From Paenibacillus phytorum (GTDB taxonomy: Bacteria > Bacillota > Bacilli > Paenibacillales > NBRC-103111), in the NCBI RefSeq assembly GCF_013141715.1, contig NZ_WHOA01000263.1, forward strand, positions 24,261 through 88,260: a DNA stretch of 64,000 nucleotides, read 5' to 3'. The notes under the pieces were generated by a model that had not been told where the DNA came from, did no database searches, and worked only from the letters and a program-made list of their open reading frames with translations. Of this stretch, positions 14,562-22,787 are shown piece by piece. Position numbers and translations under genes: made by a program. Every line of letters starts with the position of its first letter. The stretch's first letter is position 1.

Positions 14562-14605
14562 ATGTCGATGAAATCCCCTTTTCAAATTAATGAATGAACT
14601 GTAAT

Positions 14606-14649
14606 TTTAAACTAAATTTAAACTAAAAAGAAGGTTGAATTTAAACTAC
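14606..14649. promoter_or_regulatory. Triple TTTAAACTA repeat between the LacI regulator and the FAD oxidoreductase
   Basis: TTTAAACTAA at 14606-14615 and 14617-14626 (11-bp period, one helix turn) and TTTAAACTAC at 14640-14649. The TTTAAA core is itself a dyad. The position between divergent genes suggests an operator. Confidence 0.45.
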
Positions 14650-14703
14650 ACTAAGGGGGGAGCAAGGAACTCAGAAGAACTTAAACAAAGGGAGCGAATA
14701 CAG

Positions 14704-16047
14704 ATGAACAAAATAATAGAAGCAGATATCGTCGTTGTAGGCGGAGGTCCAGCAGGTGTGAACGCAGCCATTGCGGCAGGACGGAGCGGGGCCAAAACGG
14801 TTTTGATCGAGAAATACGGCTTTATTGGCGGGATGTCAACCGCTGCTCTTGTTTATCCATGGATGACATTTCATACAACAGATGGTAAGCAAGTCATTAA
14901 AGGACTAGCGCAAGAAATTATCGACCGCCTCATGGCAATGAATGCATCCCCCGGCCATCTTCGGGACACGGTGGGCTTTGTGAATACAATTACGCCATAC
15001 CACCCTGAGATTTATAAAGTGCTTGCTGTTGATATGTTGAAAGAAGCGGGTGTTAAGCTGCTATTCCATAGCTTTGTTGATCATGTAGAGACCGTGGACA
15101 ACCGTATCCAGTCCGTACAATTAACGTCCAAGTCGGGTAGAATTGATGTGAAGGGCAAAGTATTTATCGATACAACAGGAGATGCGGATCTTGCTTATCT
15201 ATCAGGAGCACCTTGTTTACAAGGGCGTGACGGCGATAAACTCACACAACCGATGACGATGAAGTTCCGGATGCGCGGTGTGGATTTGGCAGTCGTCAAA
15301 CAGTACATGATCGACCATCCGGATGAATTTTATAAAAAGACACCGATTGATGAGCTTGCAGATCTGCCTTTGTCCGGTGTTTTGGGTTATTACAAGCACT
15401 GGAAGGAAGCGAACCTGCCGATTAATCGAGATCAAGTGCTCTTCTTCACAGGTCCTGAAGCCGACGAGGTACTGGTCAACACTACGCGTGTTCAAGGGCT
15501 CGATGGAACTAATGTTGAGGATTTGACAGAAGCTGAAGAGCTGGGGCGTAAGCAGGTGTTGATGGTAGCTGAGTTCATGAAGAACAACCTGCCAGGCTTC
15601 GAAAAAGCCTCGATTTCATCGGTAGGCGCTCAAATCGGTATCCGCGAAACGCGCCGTATTGACGGCCAGTATGCGCTGCAGGTTGCCGATGTCGTGCAAG
15701 GACGCCATTTTGAAGATGTTATCGCACGCAGCGGTTATCCGATCGATATTCACGATCCATCTGGCAAAGGTGTGACTGCTGCTTGGGTCGAAGGTGACGG
15801 AGCTTACGACATCCCATACCGCTGCCTGCTGCCGCAAAAAATCGAGAACCTGCTGACCGCAGGGCGCTGTATTTCAACGACACATGAAGCACTCGCGACA
15901 ACGCGTCTCACCCCAAGCTGTATGGCAACAGGGCAAGCAGCCGGTTCAGCGGCAGGACTTGCTGTTAAGCATGGTATTCAACCTGCGCAAATTGACATTG
16001 CGGAGCTGCAATCTGTTCTCGTGCAAGACGGGGCAGTGTTGAAGTAG
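14704..16047 (+). CDS. FAD-dependent oxidoreductase (FAD_oxidored family)
   Basis: Start ATG 14704 is chosen because AAAGGGAGCG lies 7 bp upstream and the protein then begins MNKIIEADIVVVGGGPAGVN, a proper FAD Rossmann start; the frame is open further upstream without an RBS. Other signatures are IEKYGFIGGMSTAALVYP, VFIDTTGDADLAYLSGAP and, near the end, LLTAGRCISTTHEALATTRL, typical of PF12831 proteins. The 447-residue enzyme has no signal peptide. Members oxidise varied substrates and the substrate here is unknown. The divergent LacI regulator suggests catabolic induction by a carbohydrate-like compound. Confidence 0.85.
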   Translation: MNKIIEADIVVVGGGPAGVNAAIAAGRSGAKTVLIEKYGFIGGMSTAALVYPWMTFHTTDGKQVIKGLAQEIIDRLMAMNASPGHLRDTVGFVNTITPYHPEIYKVLAVDMLKEAGVKLLFHSFVDHVETVDNRIQSVQLTSKSGRIDVKGKVFIDTTGDADLAYLSGAPCLQGRDGDKLTQPMTMKFRMRGVDLAVVKQYMIDHPDEFYKKTPIDELADLPLSGVLGYYKHWKEANLPINRDQVLFFTGPEADEVLVNTTRVQGLDGTNVEDLTEAEELGRKQVLMVAEFMKNNLPGFEKASISSVGAQIGIRETRRIDGQYALQVADVVQGRHFEDVIARSGYPIDIHDPSGKGVTAAWVEGDGAYDIPYRCLLPQKIENLLTAGRCISTTHEALATTRLTPSCMATGQAAGSAAGLAVKHGIQPAQIDIAELQSVLVQDGAVLK

Positions 16048-16055
16048 CAAAATGC

Positions 16056-16310
16056 CTCTCAGCGAAAGCTCAGTAGCCTCCCCGCCGATTAAGGGCGGAA
16101 AAGGCACTTAAAAGCTTGATAGTTAAGCTGAGAAGGCAGAAAAAGCCTTCTCAGCCAAAGCTCAAACGCCATCCCCGCCGAATAAGGGCGGAAAAGGCGC
16201 TTAAAAGCTCGGTAGTTGAGCTGAGAAGCTCCAAAAGGCCTTCTCAGCCAAAGTGCAAACGCCGCCCCGTCGAATAGGTGCCCAAAACGCGCTTAAAAGC
16301 CAACTACTGT
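16056..16310. repeat. Three tandem ~92-bp hairpin repeats
   Basis: TCTCAGC anchors occur at 16057, 16149 and 16242 (periods 92 and 93). Each unit holds a CCGCCGAATAAGGGCGG-like hairpin and AAGGCGCTTAAAAGCT. The unit junction forms a perfect 11-bp stem: GCTGAGAAGGC (16127-16137) with GCCTTCTCAGC (16145-16155). The third copy is degenerate. The 339-bp gap 16048-16386 otherwise holds nothing recognisable. Confidence 0.88.
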
Positions 16311-16386
16311 ATGCAGACCTCCAAAAAAGGGAACACTTCTACTTACATGCTGCAACACTACATGTGAGAAAAGGTGGGAATTCCTA

Positions 16387-16611
16387 ATGCTTTTATATCA
16401 GTTAACGCAATGGTTCGAAGAGCGCACCACCCTGCAAAAGGCTTTGCAAAGTGGCCCCGCCGAAAATACTGGTGAATTGCAACAAAGAATGCAAGAAGTC
16501 GAAGAACAGCTGTATTCCCATGCTGAACGGTGGAAAAATGCGATTCAGGAAGCCTCCTATTTGCAGTTCCCTTATGAGAATCCTCAGTTGGATGATGATA
16601 TGGTTCTTTAG
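16387..16611 (+). CDS. Hypothetical small helical protein
   Basis: The 74-residue acidic protein (MLLYQLTQWFEERTTLQKAL) is predicted mostly helical, with a possible coiled coil over residues 25-50 (ELQQRMQEVEEQLYSHAERW). AAGGTGGGA precedes the ATG. I do not recognise a family. It lies 92 bp upstream of the B12-binding radical SAM gene on the same strand and may be transcribed with it. It has no membrane segment or signal peptide. Confidence 0.6.
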   Translation: MLLYQLTQWFEERTTLQKALQSGPAENTGELQQRMQEVEEQLYSHAERWKNAIQEASYLQFPYENPQLDDDMVL

Positions 16612-16703
16612 TCTTCTTTGGGAGGGCTTACCTTTGTATTTCCTCGGTTTTCGTGTAGAATTAGATTGTACGATAAACGAGAACAGAACGAGGTTTTTTG
16701 ATA

Positions 16704-18467
16704 ATGAAAGTACTTGTATCCACACTTAATGCCAAATTCATTCATACCTCCTTGGCTTTACGCTATCTGAAAGCGTTCTGCGAGAAGGATTTTGACGTTG
16801 AAATTACAGAATATACGATTAAAGACCCTGTCATGAACGTCGTTTCGGACATTTACCAAAAGGCCCCGGATGTATTGGGTTTTTCTTGTTATATTTGGAA
16901 CATTGAAGAAACGATAACGATTATTAAAATGATCAAAAAGATTCGGCCAGATCTCTTGATCATGCTTGGCGGTCCTGAGGTCTCTTATGATACCGAATAC
17001 TGGATGAATCGCATTCCTGAGGTCGATTTCATTGTGATGGGCGAAGGGGAAGAGACCTTCCACCAACTGCTGACGGAAATTTCAACGACTCGCAAATATC
17101 ATTTTGTTTATGGACTGGCCTATCGCAAAGGCGAGGAAGTCGTACTGATGCCGGGCAGACCTAAGCTGAAGCTGGATGATATCCCGTCTCCGCACCGTTT
17201 TGCAGAGGATGTGCCGAGTCTGGCTAATCGCGTTGTGTATTTCGAGACGAGCCGTGGCTGCCCCTTCTCCTGTCAATTCTGCCTGTCGAGTATTGAGGTT
17301 GGTGTGCGGTATTTTGATATGGAACGTACCAAGTCAGACCTGCTTTACTTAATCGACTCCGGCGCGAAGCTAATCAAGTTTGTGGATCGGACGTTTAATA
17401 TTAAGCGTGATTATGCGATGGAAATCTTTGAATTCCTCATTGAGAATCATCGCGGCACCGTGTTTCAGTTTGAGATTACTGCGGATATCATGCGTCCTGA
17501 GGTACTCGATTACCTAGCTGAGAATGCCCCTCCGGGTACATTCCGCTTTGAGATCGGGGTCCAATCTACGAATGATACAACCAATGATTTGGTGCAGCGC
17601 AGGCAAAATTTCTTTAAGCTGAGCCGCACGGTATCTAAGGTGAAAAATAGCCTGAAAATCGATCAGCATCTCGATCTGATAGCCGGCTTGCCGGAAGAGG
17701 ATTATAACTCGTTCCGCAAGACGTTTAACGATGTCTTTGAACTAGGACCGGAAGAGCTGCAGCTCGGTTTCCTGAAAATGCTGCGCGGCACAGGGATGCG
17801 CAATGACGCTCATAAATACGGCTATGTTTACATGGACCATGCGCCTTACGAGATTCTCGGCAATGACATTCTGCCATTCACTGATTTGATTCGCATCAAA
17901 CGGGTGGAGGATGTGCTCGAGAAATATTGGAACGCGCACCGCATGGATCATACGGTCAAATATTTAATCGCCAAAGAATTTGCTTCTGCGTTTGATTTCT
18001 TTCAAGAGTTCGGCGACTTCTGGGAAGGCCGCGGTTGGCAGAAGATTGGGCATCAGCTCGAGGATCTGTTTACCCGTTTGCGCGATTTCCTGATGCATCG
18101 TGAAACCAAAAACATGCACGTGATTGAAGGCTTGATGAAACTGGATTATTTCCTGGGTCATAAATATAAGCCGCGCAAAATCTGGTGGGACTTCACCCTG
18201 GAGAAGTCCGAGCAGAATGCCTACCTCAGGCTCCTGGCTGAGCAGCCTGAGCTCATCAGCGGAGACTTCCAGAGCCTCCGCATCAATGAAAAAGATCTCC
18301 ACAAGCACGCGATGCTTGAGGTATTGCCTTTCGCTTTGCAGACATATCTGCAGAACGGAGAGATCGACGAAAGCAGCAAAGAGCTGCTTGTTGTGCACTT
18401 CCCGCCGGACGCGCAGCAGCCGGCTAGCTACTACACCATGCCGCTGCGCCAATTGGCGACAACATAA
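16704..18467 (+). CDS. B12-binding domain radical SAM protein (DUF4080 type)
   Basis: The 587-residue protein starts at ATG 16704 (GAGG upstream; a TTG two codons earlier is weaker). The N-terminal cobalamin-binding fold runs MKVLVSTLNAKFIHTSLALR through LLIMLGGPEVSYD, VMGEGEETF, to about residue 150. The radical SAM core begins with ETSRGCPFSCQFCLSS, whose three Cys hold the 4Fe-4S cluster, and continues through IGVQSTNDTTNDL. The C-terminal ~200 residues match DUF4080. It acts in the cytoplasm; the substrate is unknown, and family members are often annotated only by domain. A strong terminator follows the stop codon. Confidence 0.9.
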   Translation: MKVLVSTLNAKFIHTSLALRYLKAFCEKDFDVEITEYTIKDPVMNVVSDIYQKAPDVLGFSCYIWNIEETITIIKMIKKIRPDLLIMLGGPEVSYDTEYWMNRIPEVDFIVMGEGEETFHQLLTEISTTRKYHFVYGLAYRKGEEVVLMPGRPKLKLDDIPSPHRFAEDVPSLANRVVYFETSRGCPFSCQFCLSSIEVGVRYFDMERTKSDLLYLIDSGAKLIKFVDRTFNIKRDYAMEIFEFLIENHRGTVFQFEITADIMRPEVLDYLAENAPPGTFRFEIGVQSTNDTTNDLVQRRQNFFKLSRTVSKVKNSLKIDQHLDLIAGLPEEDYNSFRKTFNDVFELGPEELQLGFLKMLRGTGMRNDAHKYGYVYMDHAPYEILGNDILPFTDLIRIKRVEDVLEKYWNAHRMDHTVKYLIAKEFASAFDFFQEFGDFWEGRGWQKIGHQLEDLFTRLRDFLMHRETKNMHVIEGLMKLDYFLGHKYKPRKIWWDFTLEKSEQNAYLRLLAEQPELISGDFQSLRINEKDLHKHAMLEVLPFALQTYLQNGEIDESSKELLVVHFPPDAQQPASYYTMPLRQLATT

Positions 18468-18507
18468 AAAAGCTTCGCTTTCCTTCTCGGAGAGCGAAGC
18501 TTTTTTG
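18468..18507. terminator. Bidirectional terminator
   Basis: AAAAAAGCTTCGCTTTCC and its complement GAGAGCGAAGCTTTTTT form a long stem between the convergent radical SAM gene and the cytochrome c gene. Confidence 0.92.
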
Positions 18508-18513
18508 CATCCA

Positions 18514-18885
18514 TTATTTCTTGTCTGCAAGCCAAACAGCTAGAGAGCTGATTTCATCATCCGTAAGCTTCCCTTTGAAGCTGGGCATCGCGCCTTTGCC
18601 ATTCGTTATAATCGTTGCAAGCTCGTCCTTGGAACGCTTACTGCCTTCTTTCTGTAAATTAGGTCCTACTGCACCCTCAAGGTTAACACCATGGCAACTC
18701 ACGCAGCTTTGTTTAAAAACAGCTTGGGTGTCGACTTTGGTTGTTGCCCCGCTGCTAGTTGCTGCTGGGGTTCCTGTTGCTGCTGGAGTTCCCGTTGTTG
18801 CCGGAGGTGTCGTCTTCCCACAGGCAGCTAGGGAGAAGGCTAACAATAGAAAGAGGCATAGAAATGATTTGTTCAACTGCATCAT
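18514..18885 (-). CDS. Cytochrome c lipoprotein (CccB/c551-like)
   Basis: The 123-residue protein starts with a lipoprotein signal ending LLAFSLAAC (lipobox LAAC at about residues 19-22). A Thr/Pro/Ala linker follows, then a monohaem domain. The haem site is CVSCH, and the axial Met is in GKGAMPSFKGKL. It ends LAVWLADKK. It is predicted to be anchored on the outer face of the membrane and to carry electrons. It is divergent from a Tat-exported flavoenzyme operon 145 bp away, so it may accept its electrons; gluconate 2-dehydrogenases pair such subunits with a cytochrome c. A close relative is encoded at 26678-27274. Confidence 0.9.
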   Translation of the reverse strand: MMQLNKSFLCLFLLLAFSLAACGKTTPPATTGTPAATGTPAATSSGATTKVDTQAVFKQSCVSCHGVNLEGAVGPNLQKEGSKRSKDELATIITNGKGAMPSFKGKLTDDEISSLAVWLADKK

Positions 18886-19030
18886 TCTCCTTCTTTTATT
18901 TCATTTGAGTTCTGTCACTACATTTCCCGAATTCGCTACTTTTCATGCAATCGGAATAATTAATGAACCGGTCGCTCATCCTATCCATAACAACCAATTT
19001 ATACTAAAAACTCCAAGGAGGAATGAGAAA

Positions 19031-19798
19031 TTGGCGGACAAAAACAAAGTAAGTTCTCCAGACCACTCACGGCGTCGTTTTTTGAAATATACCGGGACTG
19101 CTATTGGCGGTGTAGTAGTGGGGGGCGTAGTCGGCAGTGCGCTTTCAGGAGGATTTGGAAAAAAACAGGCGGCTCCTGCACCAGCACCATCAACAGCGCC
19201 ACAAGCAGCAGCCGATTATAATCAAGCCCCTATGTTTTTCAATCAAGCGCAACTGCAGCTGACGGAAGCGGCGGCTGAACGTATTTTTCCCAAAGATGAA
19301 AATGGACCGGGAGCGACAGATTTGGGCGTCGTTTTTTATATTGACCATCAATTAGCCAGTCCATGGGGAGTGAATTCACGTGAGTATCGGACAGGTCCTT
19401 TTATAAAAGGGGAAGTGACGCAGGGGGATTACCAAAACATCAAGCGTAACGAGTTATTCACGATGGGGCTTCAAAGTATGGAAGAGGCTTGCAAAACCAA
19501 ATATTCCAAGTCCTTTGTTGATTTAACGCCGGAGGAGAAGGACGCGATTCTGACATCCATGGAAAAAGGCGAGATCATGGTCATTAACGGAATAACGGGC
19601 AAAACATTCTTCAATCTGTTCTGCAGGCTGACCATGGAGGGCGTTTACTGCGATCCGCTGTATGGGGGTAACAAGAACATGTTGGGATGGAAGATGCGTA
19701 AATATCCAGGTAATCAGATGACTTACGCCAGTATTATGGAGAAGGATCAGTTCGTGGTCATGGATCCGCGTAGTTTGCATGATCATTTCGCCCATTAG
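19031..19798 (+). CDS. Gluconate 2-dehydrogenase subunit 3-like protein with Tat signal
   Basis: Start TTG 19031 is chosen from AAGGAGGA 9 bp upstream; the frame stays open far upstream but without support. The 255-residue product has a twin-arginine signal, SRRRFLKYTGTAIGG, followed by a hydrophobic stretch and an Ala/Pro linker. The mature domain contains AAAERIFPKDENGPGATDLG and FVDLTPEEKDAIL, typical of gluconate_2-dh3 (PF13618). In this enzyme class the small subunit carries the Tat signal and pulls the flavoprotein subunit across. The flavoprotein gene starts 36 bp downstream and has no signal of its own. Confidence 0.9.
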   Translation: MADKNKVSSPDHSRRRFLKYTGTAIGGVVVGGVVGSALSGGFGKKQAAPAPAPSTAPQAAADYNQAPMFFNQAQLQLTEAAAERIFPKDENGPGATDLGVVFYIDHQLASPWGVNSREYRTGPFIKGEVTQGDYQNIKRNELFTMGLQSMEEACKTKYSKSFVDLTPEEKDAILTSMEKGEIMVINGITGKTFFNLFCRLTMEGVYCDPLYGGNKNMLGWKMRKYPGNQMTYASIMEKDQFVVMDPRSLHDHFAH

Positions 19799-19834
19799 TG
19801 AAAACACAAACACAGGTGAGAAAGGAAAGAGCAT

Positions 19835-21556
19835 ATGGCTACAAAAATGCCGAAAGTTCCAGTTGTCATTGTTGGAATGGGATGGGTCGGGGGCATCATT
19901 GCCGCGGAATTAGCTAAACAAGGGGTTAAGGTAGTTGGATTGGAACGCGGGAAGCCGCGAGCTACACAGGATTACTATATGGTGCATGATGAACTGCGTT
20001 ATGCCCAGCGGTTGGATCTCATGCAGGATCTATCGAAGGAAACGGTAACGTTTCGCAATACGGAGAAAATGACCGCAGTTCCGATGCGTGAACACGGTTC
20101 TTTCCTGCTCGGGGAAGGACTCGGTGGAGCAAGCATACACTGGAATGGGCAAACCTATCGGTTTCTTCCTTACGATTTTGAAATTTATAGTAAAACGGTT
20201 GAGAGGTATGGGAAACAGAAAATACCAGATGGAATGACCATTCAGGATTGGGGTATTACCTACGATCAATTAGAGCCGTATTTTGACAAATTCGAGAAGA
20301 TGGCGGGAATTTCCGGCGATCCAGACCAAAACCCTTTGGTTGGTAAGCGCTCGAGCCCTTTTCCTACTAAACCGATGGTGAAAACTCCGGTCTTGAAGCT
20401 GTTTGAAGAAGCAACGAAAAAGCTGGGATATCACCCCTATATGATGCCATCGGCCAATCTGTCGGAACAATATACGAATCCGGATGGAGTCACGCGGGCA
20501 GCGTGTCAATACTGTGGCTACTGCGAACGCTTCGGTTGTGAATACGGAGCCAAGGCAGATGCCGTGGTCACTGTGCTGCCTATCGCCCAGAAATCAGGGA
20601 ATTTTGAGCTGCGTACCTATTCTAATGTTATACAAATTCTCAATGACGGTAAGAAAGCTAGTGGGGTTGTATATATTAACACGATTACGGGAGAACAGTT
20701 TGAGCAGCCGGCTGATGTGGTCATTATGGCGAGCTACGTGTTCAATAACATTAAGCTCTTGCTAACTTCGAAGTTGGGCAAGCCTTACGATCCAGCTACC
20801 GGCAAAGGAGTTATCGGTAAAAATTATTGCTATCAGACCAATGGTGGCTCAGCCGCGGGATTTTTTGACGATAAGGAATTCAATTTGTATGCCGGCGCAG
20901 GATCCCTTGGCATGGAGATTCCTGATTTCAATGGAGATAATTTTGACCACAGCAACCTCAATTTTCTTCATGGCGCAGGAATGCGTATTTCACAGACGGG
21001 GCAGCGGCCAATCGCTACCAACTCGGTTCCGAAAGGAACACCGACATGGGGAAAAGACTTCAAGCAAAAGTCACTCAAATATGCGAACAGTGTACTTTCT
21101 GTTTCTCCGCAGGGCAGCAGTTTGCCGTGGAAGCATCATTATGTGGACTTGGATCCTACCTATAAAGATGCTTATGGCCTGCCGCTGCCCAGGGTTACTT
21201 TCGATTTTGAGGAGCAGGATCGGCAAATGGTCAAATTCATGGCTGGCAAGGCAGCCGAAATCATGAAGGAAATGAAGGCTACGACAATTGGCTCATCGGA
21301 TCAACTTGGACCTTACAATATCGTCCCTTATCAATCTACGCACAATACCGGGGGCGTCATTATGGGGGCAGAACCTTCAACTTCAGCCGTAAATTCCTAC
21401 TTGCAAATGTGGGATGCTGAAAATGTTTTCGTTGTCGGAGCGTCAGCTTTCGCGCACAACAGCGGCTACAATCCTACGGGTACGGTCGGGGCACTTGCTT
21501 ATCGGGCAGTAGAAGGGATTGCGAAATATTTGAAACAAGGTGGAATGATTGTTTAA
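19835..21556 (+). CDS. GMC-family oxidoreductase (gluconate dehydrogenase-type flavoprotein subunit)
   Basis: The 573-residue protein has an N-terminal FAD motif VVIVGMGWVGGIIAAELAK and the GMC loop LGEGLGGASIHWNGQ. A cysteine cluster CQYCGYCERFGC near residue 225 resembles the Fe-S motif of bacterial FAD-dependent sugar dehydrogenases. The C-terminal active-site region is QSTHNTGGVIMG, then AFAHNSGYNPTGTVGALAYR with the catalytic His/Asn. It should oxidise a sugar, sugar acid or alcohol at the outer membrane face. It lacks a signal peptide and probably rides with the Tat-tagged small subunit. The substrate cannot be fixed from sequence. Confidence 0.9.
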   Translation: MATKMPKVPVVIVGMGWVGGIIAAELAKQGVKVVGLERGKPRATQDYYMVHDELRYAQRLDLMQDLSKETVTFRNTEKMTAVPMREHGSFLLGEGLGGASIHWNGQTYRFLPYDFEIYSKTVERYGKQKIPDGMTIQDWGITYDQLEPYFDKFEKMAGISGDPDQNPLVGKRSSPFPTKPMVKTPVLKLFEEATKKLGYHPYMMPSANLSEQYTNPDGVTRAACQYCGYCERFGCEYGAKADAVVTVLPIAQKSGNFELRTYSNVIQILNDGKKASGVVYINTITGEQFEQPADVVIMASYVFNNIKLLLTSKLGKPYDPATGKGVIGKNYCYQTNGGSAAGFFDDKEFNLYAGAGSLGMEIPDFNGDNFDHSNLNFLHGAGMRISQTGQRPIATNSVPKGTPTWGKDFKQKSLKYANSVLSVSPQGSSLPWKHHYVDLDPTYKDAYGLPLPRVTFDFEEQDRQMVKFMAGKAAEIMKEMKATTIGSSDQLGPYNIVPYQSTHNTGGVIMGAEPSTSAVNSYLQMWDAENVFVVGASAFAHNSGYNPTGTVGALAYRAVEGIAKYLKQGGMIV

Positions 21557-21596
21557 TCAAGTTAGGGCATAGGACTTTGTTTAATGGGGTGAAGGG

Positions 21597-22325
21597 ATGG
21601 AGCAGGAAGATTGGATCTTTCATTTGACTGAAGTCCGCAAACGTTTGCTGATTGTGGTCGCATGGTTTGTGGTTACACTAAGTGTCGGGCTGTATGTTTC
21701 GCCTAGAATCCTGCGGTATATGAAATCGCAACCTTTGGTGGGCGAGATAAATTGGAACGTGTTCTCGTTTACGGACGGGTTGATGATCTACATGAAGTGC
21801 GCTTTCCTGGTTGCTTTATTGTTCACAGTTCCAGTGCTGCTTTATCAAGTGTGGGCATTCGTTCGTCCTGGTCTTACTGATGCGGAGGCTAAAAGCACCC
21901 TTCCCTACATACCGGTGTCATTTGCACTGTTTATTATCGGGGTATCATTCAGCTATTGGGTGGTATTCCCGATGATGATTCGTTTTATGATACGTATGAA
22001 TCACACGGTCGGCGCTGTGGAAACATATGGAATCGACCGCTACTTTTCGTTTTTGTTCGAAGTTGTATTCCCCATGGCAATCGCCTTTGAATTGCCCGTA
22101 GTCGTTCTATTTCTAACAAGAATCGGTCTGCTGACGCCGCAGCGATTGAAAATGACGAGAAAATACGCCTACGTTGGTTTAGCGATCATAGGCTCATGCA
22201 TCTCCCCACCCGATATGATATCTCATCTATCGGTCACGGTGCCATTAATCCTGTTGTTTGAAATTAGTGTAATGGTTGCGGGCTGGCAATGGCGAACCAT
22301 GCAGGAAAGTCCTGCGAACAGCTGA
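21597..22325 (+). CDS. tatC: Twin-arginine translocase subunit TatC
   Basis: The 242-residue protein has six membrane helices. Family motifs are MEQEDWIFHLTEVRKRLLIV at the N-terminus (the HLxELRxRL signal-recognition site), FVRPGLTDAEAKSTLPYIP, FELPVVVLFLTRIGLLTP and ISPPDMISHL. TatC binds the twin-arginine signal. The gene lies 40 bp after the GMC oxidoreductase and 36 bp before tatA, forming a four-gene unit in which the transporter is encoded with its probable cargo. Confidence 0.96.
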   Translation: MEQEDWIFHLTEVRKRLLIVVAWFVVTLSVGLYVSPRILRYMKSQPLVGEINWNVFSFTDGLMIYMKCAFLVALLFTVPVLLYQVWAFVRPGLTDAEAKSTLPYIPVSFALFIIGVSFSYWVVFPMMIRFMIRMNHTVGAVETYGIDRYFSFLFEVVFPMAIAFELPVVVLFLTRIGLLTPQRLKMTRKYAYVGLAIIGSCISPPDMISHLSVTVPLILLFEISVMVAGWQWRTMQESPANS

Positions 22326-22361
22326 CTATCAATTAAGCACAAAGAAAAGAGGATGATGTTC

Positions 22362-22559
22362 ATGTTTAACAATATTGGTGTATCTGGATTAGTGTTAATT
22401 CTGGCTATCGCTTTAATCGTGTTTGGTCCGTCTAAGCTGCCGCAGCTTGGTCGAGCGTTTGGTGATACGCTCCGCGAGTTTCGCAACTCTACCCGTAATA
22501 TCATCGAAGATAATGAGCGTGATCCACTTATCGAAAATGAGGGCAAGAAGCCGCTTTAA
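22362..22559 (+). CDS. tatA: Twin-arginine translocase subunit TatA
   Basis: I start at ATG 22362 (MFNNIGVSGLVLILAIAL) because AAAGAGG then lies 9 bp upstream; two earlier ATG codons are too close to the RBS. The 65-residue protein has one N-terminal membrane helix, the hinge FGPSKLPQLGRAFGDTLREF, an amphipathic helix and an acidic/basic tail. That is the size and layout of TatA, not TatB. With the neighbouring tatC it makes a minimal TatAC system of the Gram-positive kind. Confidence 0.95.
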   Translation: MFNNIGVSGLVLILAIALIVFGPSKLPQLGRAFGDTLREFRNSTRNIIEDNERDPLIENEGKKPL

Positions 22560-22642
22560 GTCCGTCCATCTTTTGAAAAAACGGCTACATGTTAGCGATG
22601 CGTGAAATACGCCCGCGAATAGCCGGTGTAAAATTGGTTTTT

Positions 22643-22690
22643 AGGCGTTACAGAGCGAGCTGCCGAAAGGTCGCCGTTTTGTAACGCCTT
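22643..22690 (+). terminator. Hairpin after tatA
   Basis: AGGCGTTACA (22643-22652) pairs with TGTAACGCCT (22680-22689); a short T-rich stretch follows. It separates the Tat operon from the IMPDH gene. Confidence 0.7.
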
Positions 22691-22715
22691 TATTGGTATT
22701 TGCTAAAAAAATCCA

Positions 22716-22745
22716 TTGACCACAGGTAAGGTTCAGTGATAAGAT
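22716..22745 (+). promoter_or_regulatory. Candidate sigma-A promoter for the IMPDH gene
   Basis: TTGACC at 22716-22721 and TAAGAT at 22740-22745 (18-bp spacer), about 45 bp before the GTG start. Plausible but not strong. Confidence 0.4.
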
Positions 22746-22787
22746 TGAAAAAATTTACCCATGGATCAAAAGGAGGAAATCGTAAAA

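Noticed and set aside
18521..19030. Long N-terminal extension of the subunit 3 gene, antisense to the cytochrome c gene
   Set aside because: It lacks an RBS and would bury the Tat signal. TTG 19031 has AAGGAGGA at the right distance.
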